Shown here: positions 1-8,168 of the stretch, one piece after another
Position numbering within the stretch: the stretch's first letter is position 1
How the letters are laid out: the number at the start of each line of letters is the position of its first letter
Program-made: the position numbers and the translations under genes
NCBI GenBank assembly: GCA_964584165.1
Contig: CAZOYW010000013.1
Location: forward strand, 3,669 to 67,668
Length of the DNA stretch: 64,000 bases
Reading direction: 5' to 3'
Origin: CAZKCI01 sp964584165
GTDB lineage: Bacteria; Auribacterota; Erginobacteria; Erginobacterales; CAZKCI01
The notes under the pieces: generated by a model
Database searches by the model: none
What the model was told of the DNA's origin: nothing
What the model saw: only the letters and a program-made list of their open reading frames with translations

Positions 1-491
1 AGCTCTACAAGCTCAACCCGGCGGCGATCGCCACCTACCCGATGTACCGGGGACTGGCCCGCCTCGTCGGGATGACGATCCTCCCGACCGGGGAGACGGT
101 GGCGGACGAGTTCGAGACGCTCCGGAAGAACTGGGAACGCTTCGACTTCTTCTTCGTCCACGTCAAGAAGACCGACTCCTACGGCGAGGACGGGAACTTC
201 GCGGCCAAGGTCAAGGTGATCGAGGAGGTGGACCGGCTGCTCCCCCGCCTCCTCGAGCTCAAGCCGGACGTGCTGGCCGTCACCGGGGACCATTCCACCC
301 CCTGCCTGCTCAAGGGCCATTCCTGGCACCCCAACCCCTTCCTCCTCTCCTCGCCCTTCGTCCGGGTGGACGAAGCGGAGGCCTTCTCCGAGGCCCAGTG
401 CCTCCGGGGCGGGCTGGGGCGATTCCCGGCGGAGGAGGCGATGGCGCTTCTGCTCGCGAACGCGCTCAAGCTGGAGAAGTTCGGGGCCTGA
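1..491 (+). CDS. apgM: 2,3-bisphosphoglycerate-independent phosphoglycerate mutase, archaeal-type (C-terminal part)
   Basis: The 5' end lies outside the window; reading frame 3 is open from the first base to TGA at 489-491. The visible part (about 162 residues) has alkaline-phosphatase-superfamily motifs typical of ApgM enzymes: FVHVKKTDSYGEDGN (metal-binding Asp/Lys region) and VTGDHSTPC with the Asp-His pair, followed by GHSWHPNP. The enzyme interconverts 3- and 2-phosphoglycerate in glycolysis and gluconeogenesis in the cytoplasm. The ApgM class is commonest in archaea and some anaerobic bacteria. The last base of the stop codon is the first base of a strong terminator hairpin, so this gene ends its transcription unit. 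Family identification is firm; the symbol is by analogy. Confidence 0.85.
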   Translation, partial: LYKLNPAAIATYPMYRGLARLVGMTILPTGETVADEFETLRKNWERFDFFFVHVKKTDSYGEDGNFAAKVKVIEEVDRLLPRLLELKPDVLAVTGDHSTPCLLKGHSWHPNPFLLSSPFVRVDEAEAFSEAQCLRGGLGRFPAEEAMALLLANALKLEKFGA

Positions 492-528
492 AAACTCCCC
501 GGGGCGCTTCCGCACCCCGGGGAGTTTT
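491..528 (+). terminator. Perfect 14-bp terminator hairpin after apgM
   Basis: Bases 491-504 and 515-528 are perfect inverted repeats with a 10-nt loop. The A4 on the left arm and T4 on the right arm make it usable in both directions. It begins on the last base of the apgM stop codon. Confidence 0.8.
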
Positions 529-664
529 CAGGTTTGTTCGCAATCGATGGTCGGGGGTCGAAGATAGCGAAAACCGTTGGCGAAGATTGCTCAGTTGCGT
601 CCGGGGAGGCAGACGCAGCTTACGGATCGCGCAAGATGCACTCGGGACGGAAGGAACCGCTCGT

Positions 665-1684
665 ATGACCGGGGAGAAGAGAGCGCAATTCTGGGAGAAG
701 GCGGAGGGCGGCAAGGTCCGCTGCTCGCTCTGCGCCCATCGCTGCCTGATCGGCGAGGGGAAGCGGGGGATCTGCGGGGTGCGGGAGAACCGCTCCGGCG
801 TCCTCCGCTCGCTGGTCTACCGGAAGGCGATCGCCGCCCAGGTCGATCCGATCGAGAAGAAGCCGCTTTTCCACTTCCTCCCCGGCACGCTCTCCTACTC
901 CGTGGCCACGGCCGGCTGCAACTTCCGCTGCCTCAACTGCCAGAACGCCGACATCTCCCAGATGCCCCGGGAAGAGGGGGCGATCGCCGGGCGCGACCTC
1001 CCCCCGGAGACCGCGGCGGAGGAGGCGAGGCTGCGGGGCTGCCGCTCCGTCTCCTACACCTACACCGAGCCGACGGTCTTTTTCGAGTATGCCGCGGAGA
1101 TCGCCGCCGCCGCGAGAACCCGCGGGCTCAAGAACGTCTTCGTCACCAACGGCTACATGACCGCGGAGGCCCTGGAGGCGGCCGCCCCCTGGCTCGACGC
1201 GGCGAACGTGGATCTCAAGTTCTTCCGGGATGAATCCTACCGGACGATCTGCGGGGCCCGCCTCCAGCCGGTCCTGGAGACGATCGCGGGGATGAGGAAG
1301 CGCGGGATCTGGGTGGAGGCGACCACCCTGGTCATCCCCGGGCACAACGACTCGGACTCCGAGCTCGGGGAGATCGCCTCCTTCCTGGCTTCGGTCGGGA
1401 AGGATCTTCCCTGGCACGTCTCCGCCTTCCACCCGGCCTATCGGCTGACCGGCGCCGACCGTACGCCCGCCGCCACCCTGGGGCGGGCCCGGGCGATCGG
1501 CCTAGCGGCCGGCCTCCGCCACGTCTACACGGGTAACCTCCCGGGCGACCGGGGGGAGAACACCTTCTGCTCCCGCTGCGGGAAGGAGATCGTTTCCCGC
1601 TGCGGCTTCCAGGTGACGGGGATGTCGCTCCGGGGGGGAAAATGCGCATTCTGCGGCGAGGCGGCGGCGGGGGTGTGGGAGTGA
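665..1684 (+). CDS. amrS: AmmeMemoRadiSam-system-type radical SAM enzyme
   Basis: 339 residues from ATG 665; an upstream in-frame extension overlaps apgM and the terminator and is not credible. The radical SAM 4Fe-4S motif is CNFRCLNC (Cys 85, 89, 92). It is preceded by an N-terminal cysteine cluster CSLCAHRC/CGV (residues 20-38) and followed near the C-terminus by CSRCG and CAFCG, which look like a zinc-ribbon. This layout matches the PflA-like AmmeMemoRadiSam family. In other genomes that family accompanies a MEMO1 protein and an AMMECR1 protein; neither partner is visible here. Recent work on the family concerns radical modification of RNA bases, but substrate assignment here would be inference. 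Confidence 0.85.
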   Translation: MTGEKRAQFWEKAEGGKVRCSLCAHRCLIGEGKRGICGVRENRSGVLRSLVYRKAIAAQVDPIEKKPLFHFLPGTLSYSVATAGCNFRCLNCQNADISQMPREEGAIAGRDLPPETAAEEARLRGCRSVSYTYTEPTVFFEYAAEIAAAARTRGLKNVFVTNGYMTAEALEAAAPWLDAANVDLKFFRDESYRTICGARLQPVLETIAGMRKRGIWVEATTLVIPGHNDSDSELGEIASFLASVGKDLPWHVSAFHPAYRLTGADRTPAATLGRARAIGLAAGLRHVYTGNLPGDRGENTFCSRCGKEIVSRCGFQVTGMSLRGGKCAFCGEAAAGVWE

Positions 1685-1719
1685 CTACGGCCGGGCGAAA
1701 AAATATGCGCTTGGGATCA

Positions 1720-1763
1720 ATGGACGGTATGGACGGTATGGACGAAATGGACGATATGGACGC
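1720..1763 (+). repeat. ATGGACGRT 9-bp tandem repeat (about five units)
   Basis: Five consecutive units of the form ATGGACGNN. The same array recurs at 11095-11128, where it is read in frame inside a radical SAM gene as Met-Asp-Asp/Gly repeats. It lies directly upstream of a GATC-type mosaic repeat. Confidence 0.8.
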
Positions 1764-1783
1764 GGCCGGGCCCGGCGGAAGAC

Positions 1784-1903
1784 TTCCACGAATTTGCACG
1801 AATCAACACGAATGAACCCGGTCTAGCCCGGCGGGCGATCACCCCCGATGGATCGGGGCAGGAAGGATCGCCCCTACGGAATTTCAACCGCGAATCTTCA
1901 CGA
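1784..1903 (+). repeat. GATC-hairpin mosaic interspersed repeat, copy A
   Basis: The modules are: CACGAAT-rich lead-in, GGCGGGCGATC, an inner CCCCGAT/ATCGGGG hairpin, GGATCGCCCCTACGG and a TTTCAACCGCGAATC tail. GGCGATC and GATCGCC pair as an outer stem. Further copies lie at 4933-5090, 8022-8150, 9592-9765 (in a CDS) and 11499-11656. This copy abuts the start codon of the next gene. Confidence 0.85.
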
Positions 1904-1905
1904 AC

Positions 1906-2735
1906 ATGACAATCCGCGGACAGCTCTGGGCGGCGGCGGCGATCCTGGCCGTCCTCGCGGGGTACGGATGCGGAGGGGAGCGGGCCGCCCCGCCCCCCGT
2001 TGCGGTGGTCAACGGCCATGAGATCGCGGCGGCCGATCTCGAGAGGGAGCTGGCCTCCCTCTCCCGCCCGCCCACCCCCGCCGAGAGGCGGCGGGCGCTC
2101 GGGCTGCTGATCAACCGCCGACTCCTCCTGGACCAGGCGGAGAAGGAGGGGATCGAGAGCCTTCCGGACGTCCAGGCGGCTCTTAGGTCCCAGCGCGATG
2201 CGCTCCTGATCGACCGGCTCCTGGAGAAGCATTTCGGCCCGGCGCTCTCCGTCAGTCCCGACGAGGTCATCGGGTTCTACCGGTCGAACCCCGACTTCTT
2301 CGCCCTTCCGGAGAGACGCCGGATCCGGCAGATCGTGACCGCGGAGGAGTGGGAGGCCGCGAAGATCCAGGAGCGGCTGATGGCGAACGGGGATTTCCGG
2401 ACGCTGGCCCAGGACCACTCGATCCTGCCTCCCTCTGCCCGGGTCGGCGATCTCGGCTACGTCGTGAAGAAAGACCTGGATCCGCTCCTTGCCGGGCCCG
2501 CCTTCAGTCTCGCCACCGGCGCCGCCAGCTCTCCGATCCAAAGCCGCCTGGGATATCACGTGCTCGAGGTCACGGACATCCGCCCCTCGCGCCAGCTGTC
2601 TTTCGCCGAATCGTCCGGGGCCATCCGGAATTACCTGACCGTCTCCCGCCAGGAGAAGCTGATCGGAGGCTGGCTCGCCGAGCTCAAGGCCGCCGCCGAG
2701 GTCGAGGTCCCGGGGGAGCCGGGAATGATCTCAGA
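1906..2735 (+). CDS. PpiC/SurA-like peptidyl-prolyl isomerase lipoprotein (3' end lost in assembly gap)
   Basis: At least 276 residues from ATG 1906. There is an N-terminal hydrophobic segment with a probable lipobox cysteine at residue 22. It is followed by VAVVNGHEIAAADLE, typical of SurA/PrsA-like N-terminal domains, a helical region, and a parvulin-like part (IRQIV, DFRTLAQDHS, GDLGYV, SRLGYHVLEVTDI; roughly residues 130-225). Such proteins are envelope foldases assisting exported or outer-membrane proteins. The frame runs into the 100-N gap inside a 40-bp tandem array; no stop is visible before it. Reading on through the N run to 3132 would only translate repeat DNA, so I end the call at the gap. 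Start and signal are embedded at the edge of a repeat. Confidence 0.75.
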
Positions 2736-2835
2736 NNNNNNNNNNNNNNNNNNNNNNNNNNNNNNNNNNNNNNNNNNNNNNNNNNNNNNNNNNNNNNNNN
2801 NNNNNNNNNNNNNNNNNNNNNNNNNNNNNNNNNNN
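2736..2835. other. Assembly gap (100 N)
   Basis: Exactly 100 N, the conventional length for a gap of unknown size. It lies inside a short tandem repeat, which probably broke the assembly. The 3' end of the preceding gene is hidden here. Confidence 0.97.
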
Positions 2836-3062
2836 TCTCAAATCTCAGATTTCAGAAACTGGCGGGAGGGAGTGATCTCAAATCTCAGATTTCAGAAACT
2901 GGCGGGAGGGAGTGATCTCAAATCTCAGATCTCAGATCTCAAATTTCAAATCTCAAATCTCAAATCTCAAATCTCAGATCTCAAATTTCAAATTTCAAAT
3001 CTCAGATTGCAGATCTCAAATCTCAGATCACAAAACCCAAATCGCGGAAATTTGAGGTTTGA
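2836..3062 (+). repeat. 40-bp tandem repeat followed by TCTCAAATTTC word array
   Basis: Two full copies and one partial copy of a 40-bp unit (2836-2875, 2876-2915, then partial), then about 130 bp of shuffled words TCTCAAA, TTTCAAA, TCTCAGA. It is strikingly AT-rich against the GC-rich genes. The same words recur at 27871-27902, 30538-30707 and 51249-51287. There is no gene here. Confidence 0.9.
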
Positions 3063-3128
3063 GATCGGCGGCGGCTTCCGGCAGTATGGAGCCGGCAAAA
3101 CGCTCAGCGAAACCGAAGGAGACCGACG

Positions 3129-3941
3129 ATGATCGAGCGTCCCAAAAGCGAGTTCGAAAAGAAACTGGACCAAGAGCTGTTGGAGAAGACCAGCGGCCCG
3201 TCGCGCCGGGCCGTGGAATACCTCCTCCGGGACAAGGCCCTGGAGGCCCTGATGGGTTTCTGCAACGTGGTCTCGATCGAGCGGATGGGTTTCAACGACC
3301 ACGGCCGGGTCCACGCCAAGATCGCCACCCTGAACGCGCTCAAGATCATCGGCCTCCTCCATGACGGCGGGATCGAGCCGAACCTGGTCAAGGAAGGGGT
3401 GGGCTCCTACGACGACGCCCGGCTGGTGGTGGCGGTCGCCGGCTTCCTTCACGACCTGGGGATGTCGGTCGGCCGGCAGGAGCACGAGATCCACTCGGTG
3501 GCGGTGGGCGACCCCTTCCTCCTGGGGGCGCTGCGCCACGTCTACGACGACGAGTCGTTGATCTTCGTGCTCCGCTCCTACATCTTCGAGTGCATCATGG
3601 GGCACATGGGCCATCTCAAGGTAAGTTCGATCGAGTCCGGGATCATGCTGGTGGCCGATGGCTGCGACATGGAATACGGCCGGGCCCGGGTGGTCTCCAA
3701 GCGCCGCCGCGAGCCGCACGTGGGAGACATCCACGCCCACTCGGCGATGAGCGTGACCAACGTCGACCTGATCAAGGGGGAGCAGAAGCCCCTGCAGATC
3801 TTCATCCAGATGAAGGACGCCACCGGGATCTTCCAGGTGGAGGAGATCCTGATGGGGAAGATCGCCCACAGCGCCATCCGCCCCTACATCGAGCTCTCGG
3901 TCCAGATCGGGAACGAGCCGAGGATGTACTATCTTAAGTGA
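3129..3941 (+). CDS. HD-domain metal-dependent phosphohydrolase
   Basis: 270 residues; ATG 3129 is preceded by an AGGAG ribosome site. The HD signature is AGFLHDLGM (His108-Asp109), with a preceding His at residue 62 (RVHAKIATLNAL), a later MGHMGH segment, and ADGCDMEYGRAR supplying a likely metal-binding Asp. These match HD-superfamily phosphohydrolases, which hydrolyse phosphomonoesters or nucleotides using divalent metal. The conserved ECIMGHMGHL, DGCDMEYGRA and GDIHAHSA stretches look like a distinct, uncharacterised subfamily. It has no signal peptide, so it is cytoplasmic. It stands alone between repeat blocks, so context gives no pathway. Substrate unknown. Confidence 0.75.
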   Translation: MIERPKSEFEKKLDQELLEKTSGPSRRAVEYLLRDKALEALMGFCNVVSIERMGFNDHGRVHAKIATLNALKIIGLLHDGGIEPNLVKEGVGSYDDARLVVAVAGFLHDLGMSVGRQEHEIHSVAVGDPFLLGALRHVYDDESLIFVLRSYIFECIMGHMGHLKVSSIESGIMLVADGCDMEYGRARVVSKRRREPHVGDIHAHSAMSVTNVDLIKGEQKPLQIFIQMKDATGIFQVEEILMGKIAHSAIRPYIELSVQIGNEPRMYYLK

Positions 3942-4001
3942 GAAAGCGCATCCCGCGGGCCGCGTTACGCCGCGAGACTGAAGGGTGGGGGCGGCGAGAG
4001 A

Positions 4002-4097
4002 GGTGTAAAGTGAAGGGTGTAAAGTGTAAGGTGTAAAGTGTAAGGGAAAAACCTACCCCCCTCTCCCTTTCCACATTACGTCTTACACGTTGCACGC
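4002..4097 (+). repeat. GTGTAAAGTG word array with complementary right half
   Basis: Left part: repeats of GTGTAAAGTGTAAGG. Right part: CACATTACGTCTTACACG, which is roughly its reverse complement, so a transcript would fold into an imperfect long hairpin. It sits between the HD gene and the LpxH-like gene. Confidence 0.75.
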
Positions 4098-4155
4098 GAC
4101 ACTGCGCGGTCGCTCAGCAGCGCAGCTCCGCCAAGATGCGTTCGGACGGGAAGCA

Positions 4156-4932
4156 ATGACCGAATACTCCTCCTACTTCGTATCCGACGCCCATCTCGGG
4201 CTCTCCTACCCCGGCTGGGAGGGGCGGGAGGAGGCCCTGATCTCCTTCCTCCGGGCGATCGCGCCGGGGGCGGAAGCGCTTTTCATCGTCGGCGACCTCT
4301 TCGATTTCTGGGTGGAATACCGCTCCACCATCCGGCGGGACTACTTCGGCGTCCTGCACGCCCTCCGGACGCTCGTCGAGGAAGGGGTGGCCGTCCACTA
4401 CCTCCGGGGCAACCACGACTTCGCCCTGGGGAATTTTCTCTCCGAGACGATCGGGGCGCGGGTCCATGCCGGCCCGGCGGAGGTCTCCATCCAGGGGAAG
4501 AAGGTCTACCTCCGCCACGCCGACGGCATCCGCCGGGCGGAGTCGCTCTGGCGCCTCCTCGACCGGATCCTCCGCTCCCGCGCCGACCAGTTCCTCTTCC
4601 GTCTCCTCCACCCCACGCTGGGGATCCGGATGGGAGAGTTCTTCTCCGGGCTCTCCCGCCGCCAGATGACCCATCCCCCTTCCGAGGCGATGCTTCAGGA
4701 ATATCGCGACCTCGCCCGTTCCCGGCTGGAGGGGGGGGATGAGATCGTGGTCTTCGGTCACACCCACGTCCCGGAGCTGATCCGCTTCGGGCGGGGAGTC
4801 TACTGCAACACCGGGGCCTGGCTCGCCCGCCGCAGCTTCGCCCGGATGACCGGGGGGGAGATCTCGCTCTGGGAGTACCGGGAAGGGGGAAAGCCGGTTC
4901 CGATCCCGGAGCGGGCTGAGCTTGGCGGATGA
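4156..4932 (+). CDS. lpxH: UDP-2,3-diacylglucosamine hydrolase-like metallophosphoesterase
   Basis: 258 residues from ATG 4156. Calcineurin-like metal motifs appear in order: SDAH (Asp11, His13), GDLFDFW (Asp47), GNHD (residues 85-88), RHADG, and GHTHVP near the C-terminus. Length and motif spacing match LpxH, the peripheral membrane enzyme that cleaves UDP-2,3-diacylglucosamine to lipid X in lipid A synthesis. This supports an outer membrane with lipid A, although LpxH-like enzymes with other substrates exist. The longer frame from 4090 begins inside the upstream repeat and is not used. No other lpx gene is adjacent. Confidence 0.8.
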   Translation: MTEYSSYFVSDAHLGLSYPGWEGREEALISFLRAIAPGAEALFIVGDLFDFWVEYRSTIRRDYFGVLHALRTLVEEGVAVHYLRGNHDFALGNFLSETIGARVHAGPAEVSIQGKKVYLRHADGIRRAESLWRLLDRILRSRADQFLFRLLHPTLGIRMGEFFSGLSRRQMTHPPSEAMLQEYRDLARSRLEGGDEIVVFGHTHVPELIRFGRGVYCNTGAWLARRSFARMTGGEISLWEYREGGKPVPIPERAELGG

Positions 4933-5376
4933 ATTCCACGAATTGACACGAATGAGCCGGGGCGCTATGCGCTATGCCCTATGCGCGCAGTTGGGGCTGG
5001 CCGGGCCCGGCGGGCGATCACCCCCGATGGATCGGGGCAGGAAGGATCGCCCCTACGGCATTTCAAACCGCGAATCGCGCGCTTGCGCGCCGTAGCGCTG
5101 CCGACTCCGCCAGAGTAGCCTTGGGCTACGACGGCCGGATCAGCGCGCAGGCGCGAATCGGCGCGAATGGCCCCGACTCGGCGCGCGGAACTGAAGGTCC
5201 GCGCCTACGGAAACGCCCCGGCGCAGTTCATGGATGTCCGTAGCCGCGGACCTTTAGGTCCGCGGAGGGGAGAGGGATTGGGTTTAGACCGTGCGCCCTT
5301 CTCCCTCCTGCCTTTCCTGCCCCCCCTGTCCCTCCTGTCTTTCCCGCCGAATTGAATTCTGATACGATCAGCTCCG
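4933..5376 (+). repeat. 444-bp intergenic region: GATC mosaic copy B plus GTAGCCGCGGACC hairpin
   Basis: No gene is seen. From 4933 to about 5090 lies GATC mosaic copy B. At about 5075-5180 there is a GCTTGCGCGCCGTAGCGC...GGCGCGAATGGCCCCGACT module that also occurs inside the gene at 8914-11487. At about 5236-5266 a GTAGCCGCGGACC/GGTCCGCGG hairpin follows, related to one at 54623-54655. The rest (5270-5376) is pyrimidine-rich leader before the STAS-MlaE gene. Confidence 0.85.
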
Positions 5377-6480
5377 ATGAGCACGAGCGATCTTCCTCAC
5401 TCCGACGCCCGGGTCGTCCTCTCCGGCTCGCTCACCGACTCCGAGGGGGAGAGGCTTCTCCGGGAGATCGAGGAGCTCCTCGGCCGCGGGGAGAGGCGGA
5501 TCGTGCTCGACTTCTCGAGGGTCGGGACGATCGACAGCCGGGGCGGGGCCTGGCTCTCCCGGGCGGTCCAGCGCGCGCGCGCCGCCATGGCGGAGGCCGC
5601 GATCACGGGGGCGAGCGGCCGGGTGGCGGAGTTCATCGAGCTGATCCGACCGTCCTTCGCGCCGCCGCCCGCCGTCGTCCGCCGCCGGGGCGGGTTCCTG
5701 GAGCGGCTGGGGGAGGGGGGGATCGCCTTCTGGAAGGAGATTTTGGCGGCCGGCGAGCTGGTCGTGGACGCGCTCTACTGGTCGTTCATCGCTCCCTTCG
5801 AAGGGCGGGGCGTGCGCTGGAAGGGCCTCTGGGGCGAGATCCACGAGATGGGCTGGCGGGCGATCGGGATCGTTTCCCTGATCAACTTCCTCCTCGGGGT
5901 GGTGATCGCCATGCTCTCGGCGGCCCAGCTCCGCCTCTTCGGAGTGCAGATCCTGGTGGCCTCCCTGGTGGCGATCGGCTTCGCCCGGGAGCTCGCGGTG
6001 GTGATGACCGGGATCGTGGTCTCCGCCCGGACCGGGGCGGCGATCGCGGCGGAGCTCGCCACCATGACCGTGTCCGAGGAGATCGACGCGCTCAAGGGGA
6101 TGGGGCTGAACGTGGCGAAGTTCCTGGTCGCCCCCAAGGTGCTGGCCATCCTGGTCGCCATGCCCATCCTCACCTTCCTCGGCCTGGTCACCGGCGTGGC
6201 GGGGGGGTTCGCGCTCGGGATCTTCGCCCTGGGCTTCACCGCCGATCGCTGGTGGTCGCAGACGATCCAGGCGGTCAGCCTGAACGACCTGATGCAGGGG
6301 TTCGTGAAATCCTTCATCTTCGCCCTGATCATCGTTATCGTCGGCTGCTACCACGGCCTCAAGGTCAGCGGCGGCGCCCGCGGGGTGGGAATCGCCACCA
6401 CCCGGGCGGTGGTCATGGACATCTTCCTGATCGTGGTGGCGGACCTCTTCTTCGCCAGCCTCTTCTACTTCACGTCATGA
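5377..6480 (+). CDS. mlaE: STAS domain-fused MlaE-type lipid ABC transporter permease
   Basis: 367 residues. Residues 1-95 resemble a STAS domain (VLSGSLTDSEG...VLDFSRVGTIDSRGG), the role played by separate MlaB in enterobacteria. Residues about 110-367 are the MlaE/YrbE permease with five or six membrane segments and the conserved FARELAVVMTGIVVSARTGAAIAAELATM and EEIDALKGMGLN stretches (coupling helix). It moves phospholipid between inner membrane and periplasm with MlaF and MlaD. The stop overlaps the mlaF start (ATGA at 6477), so the genes are translationally coupled. The fusion form is common outside Enterobacteria. Start ATG follows a weak ribosome site. Confidence 0.9.
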   Translation: MSTSDLPHSDARVVLSGSLTDSEGERLLREIEELLGRGERRIVLDFSRVGTIDSRGGAWLSRAVQRARAAMAEAAITGASGRVAEFIELIRPSFAPPPAVVRRRGGFLERLGEGGIAFWKEILAAGELVVDALYWSFIAPFEGRGVRWKGLWGEIHEMGWRAIGIVSLINFLLGVVIAMLSAAQLRLFGVQILVASLVAIGFARELAVVMTGIVVSARTGAAIAAELATMTVSEEIDALKGMGLNVAKFLVAPKVLAILVAMPILTFLGLVTGVAGGFALGIFALGFTADRWWSQTIQAVSLNDLMQGFVKSFIFALIIVIVGCYHGLKVSGGARGVGIATTRAVVMDIFLIVVADLFFASLFYFTS

Positions 6481-7268
6481 GCGAACGTAAAGCCGTCATC
6501 GAGGCGCGCAACCTCCTCACCCGGTTCGGAAACCGGGTGATCCTGGACCGCATCTCCTTCGACGTCTATCCGGGGGAGATCCTGGCCGTGATCGGCCCCT
6601 CCGGCTGCGGGAAGACGACCCTCCTGCGCAACCTGACCGGGCTCCTTCCCCCCAACGAGGGGGAGATCCGTTTCTGGGGGGAGGAGGTCACCCGCCTGGA
6701 CGAGGACGGGCGGGCCCGGCTCCTCCGGCGGATCGGGATCTCCTTCCAGTCCTCCGCGCTCTTCAACTCGATGAGCGCGGAGGAGAACGTGGGGCTGCCC
6801 ATGGAGGAGTACGGGCACATGGACCGGGACCTGATCTCGTCCCTGGTCCGGATGAAATTGAGCCTGGTCGGCCTGGGGAGCTCGGGGCGCGCCATGCCCT
6901 CCGAGCTCTCGGGAGGGATGAAGAAGCGGGTCGGCTTCGCCCGGGCGGTGGCGATGGACCCGGAGATCGTCTTCTTCGACGAGCCGACCACCGGACTCGA
7001 CCCCATCACCGCCGCCGGCCTCGACCAGCTGGTCCTGGACTTGAGGAAGCTGATGAAGTGCACCATGGTGGTGGTCACCCATGACTTGAAGTCGATCCAC
7101 GCCGTCGCCGACCGGGTCCTGATGCTGGACCGGGGCAAGATCATCTTCGACGGCGCCGTAGCGGAAGCGGAGACGAGCCCGCAACCCCGCCTCCGCCAGT
7201 TCTTCGAACGCAGGCCGGACGAGGCGATCGAGGACTTGGCCGCCGCCGGCCCATCCGGAGGCAACTGA
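6477..7268 (+). CDS. mlaF: MlaF-type ABC transporter ATP-binding protein
   Basis: 263 residues. ATP-binding cassette with Walker A GPSGCGKTT (about residues 39-47), Q-loop SFQSSALF, signature LSGGMKKRVGFARA, Walker B IVFFDEPTTGLDP and H-loop VVTHD. The KKRVGFARA signature and the LFNSMSAEENV segment are typical of the Mla/Ttg2A lipid transporter ATPases. It powers the MlaE permease. It overlaps mlaE by 4 bp upstream and mlaD by 1 bp downstream (TGATG), a tight operon. Confidence 0.92.
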   Translation: MSERKAVIEARNLLTRFGNRVILDRISFDVYPGEILAVIGPSGCGKTTLLRNLTGLLPPNEGEIRFWGEEVTRLDEDGRARLLRRIGISFQSSALFNSMSAEENVGLPMEEYGHMDRDLISSLVRMKLSLVGLGSSGRAMPSELSGGMKKRVGFARAVAMDPEIVFFDEPTTGLDPITAAGLDQLVLDLRKLMKCTMVVVTHDLKSIHAVADRVLMLDRGKIIFDGAVAEAETSPQPRLRQFFERRPDEAIEDLAAAGPSGGN

Positions 7269-8011
7269 TGGCGACGCACGCGGAAAAGATCAAGGTGGGC
7301 GTTTTCCTGCTCTGCGGAGCGGTCCTGGTGGCGGGGGTCTTCACGCTGGTCTCCTTCCGCAACCGGACTCCCACCGTCCCCTACTACGTCAAGTTCCAGG
7401 AGTCCGTCAGCGGACTGAACAAGGACTCCCAGGTGGTCTACCAGGGCGTCCCGGTGGGGAAGGTGGAGGAGATCGCCGTGACGGCCACGAACGAGGTGAT
7501 GGTTACGCTCGGCCTGGACCAGCGGCGGGTGACCCTGCGGGAGGGGACGGTCGCCACGCTCGACATCTCCTCCCTGATGGGCGGGGCCCAGGTGGAGCTC
7601 TCCGGGGGAGATTCCGCCGCGCCGCCGCTCGAACCCGGCGCCGTCATCCCCTCCCGCCCCTCGATCATCGCCAATATCTCCTCTTCCCTGCCCGAGATCC
7701 TCAACGACATCCGCGACCTCCTGGCCAAGCTCAACCAGGGGCTGGGCGACCTCAACACGGAGCGGCTGGGCAAGATCGTAGGCGGGGTGGACGACGCGGT
7801 CGCCGCCGCGCGGAACGCGATCGACGAGATCGTCGCCTTCTTCCGGACCACCCGGGGCTCGGTGGTCAACATGGAATACGAGGTCTCCCGGACGATGCAG
7901 GCGGTGCGGGAGACCGCCACCGAGGCCGCCCAGGCCTCCCGAGGGCTCAAGGACGATCCGTCGGCGGTCTTCTGGGGGAAGTCGGAGCCGGAGAAGCCTT
8001 ACGCCCGCTGA
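7268..8011 (+). CDS. mlaD: MlaD/MCE-domain lipid-binding protein
   Basis: 247 residues. One N-terminal membrane anchor (residues 9-29, VGVFLLCGAVLVAGVF) is followed by an MCE domain (about 37-118: YYVKFQESVSGLNKDSQVVYQGVPVGKVEEI, LMGGAQVEL). A long helical tail (about 135-235) probably forms the periplasmic barrel of the MCE hexamer. It carries lipid between inner-membrane permease and periplasm. No MlaC-like periplasmic carrier or MlaA lipoprotein follows; instead the next gene encodes an ABC_trans_aux-type lipoprotein, as in Pqi/Let-like systems. Confidence 0.9.
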   Translation: MATHAEKIKVGVFLLCGAVLVAGVFTLVSFRNRTPTVPYYVKFQESVSGLNKDSQVVYQGVPVGKVEEIAVTATNEVMVTLGLDQRRVTLREGTVATLDISSLMGGAQVELSGGDSAAPPLEPGAVIPSRPSIIANISSSLPEILNDIRDLLAKLNQGLGDLNTERLGKIVGGVDDAVAAARNAIDEIVAFFRTTRGSVVNMEYEVSRTMQAVRETATEAAQASRGLKDDPSAVFWGKSEPEKPYAR

Positions 8012-8021
8012 GCCCGGCCAA

Positions 8022-8150
8022 AGATATCCACGAATTTTCACGAATTAGCGCTAATGGGGCCGGCTTAGCCCGGCGGGCGATCACCCCCGATGGATCGGGG
8101 CAGGAAGGATCGCCCCTACGGCATTTCAACCGCGAATCACGCAGATCGTT
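8022..8150 (+). repeat. GATC mosaic repeat, copy C
   Basis: Same modules as copy A (CACGAAT lead-in, nested GATC/CCCCGAT hairpins, CATTTCAACCGCGAATC tail). It lies between mlaD and the auxiliary lipoprotein gene, inside what should be one operon, so it may be transcribed. Confidence 0.85.
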
Positions 8151-8168
8151 AATAGCGAGGAGAAAGAC

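Noticed and set aside
1906..3132. Continuous 408-codon frame through the N gap
   Set aside because: It exists only because unknown bases are read through; downstream codons are word-array DNA.
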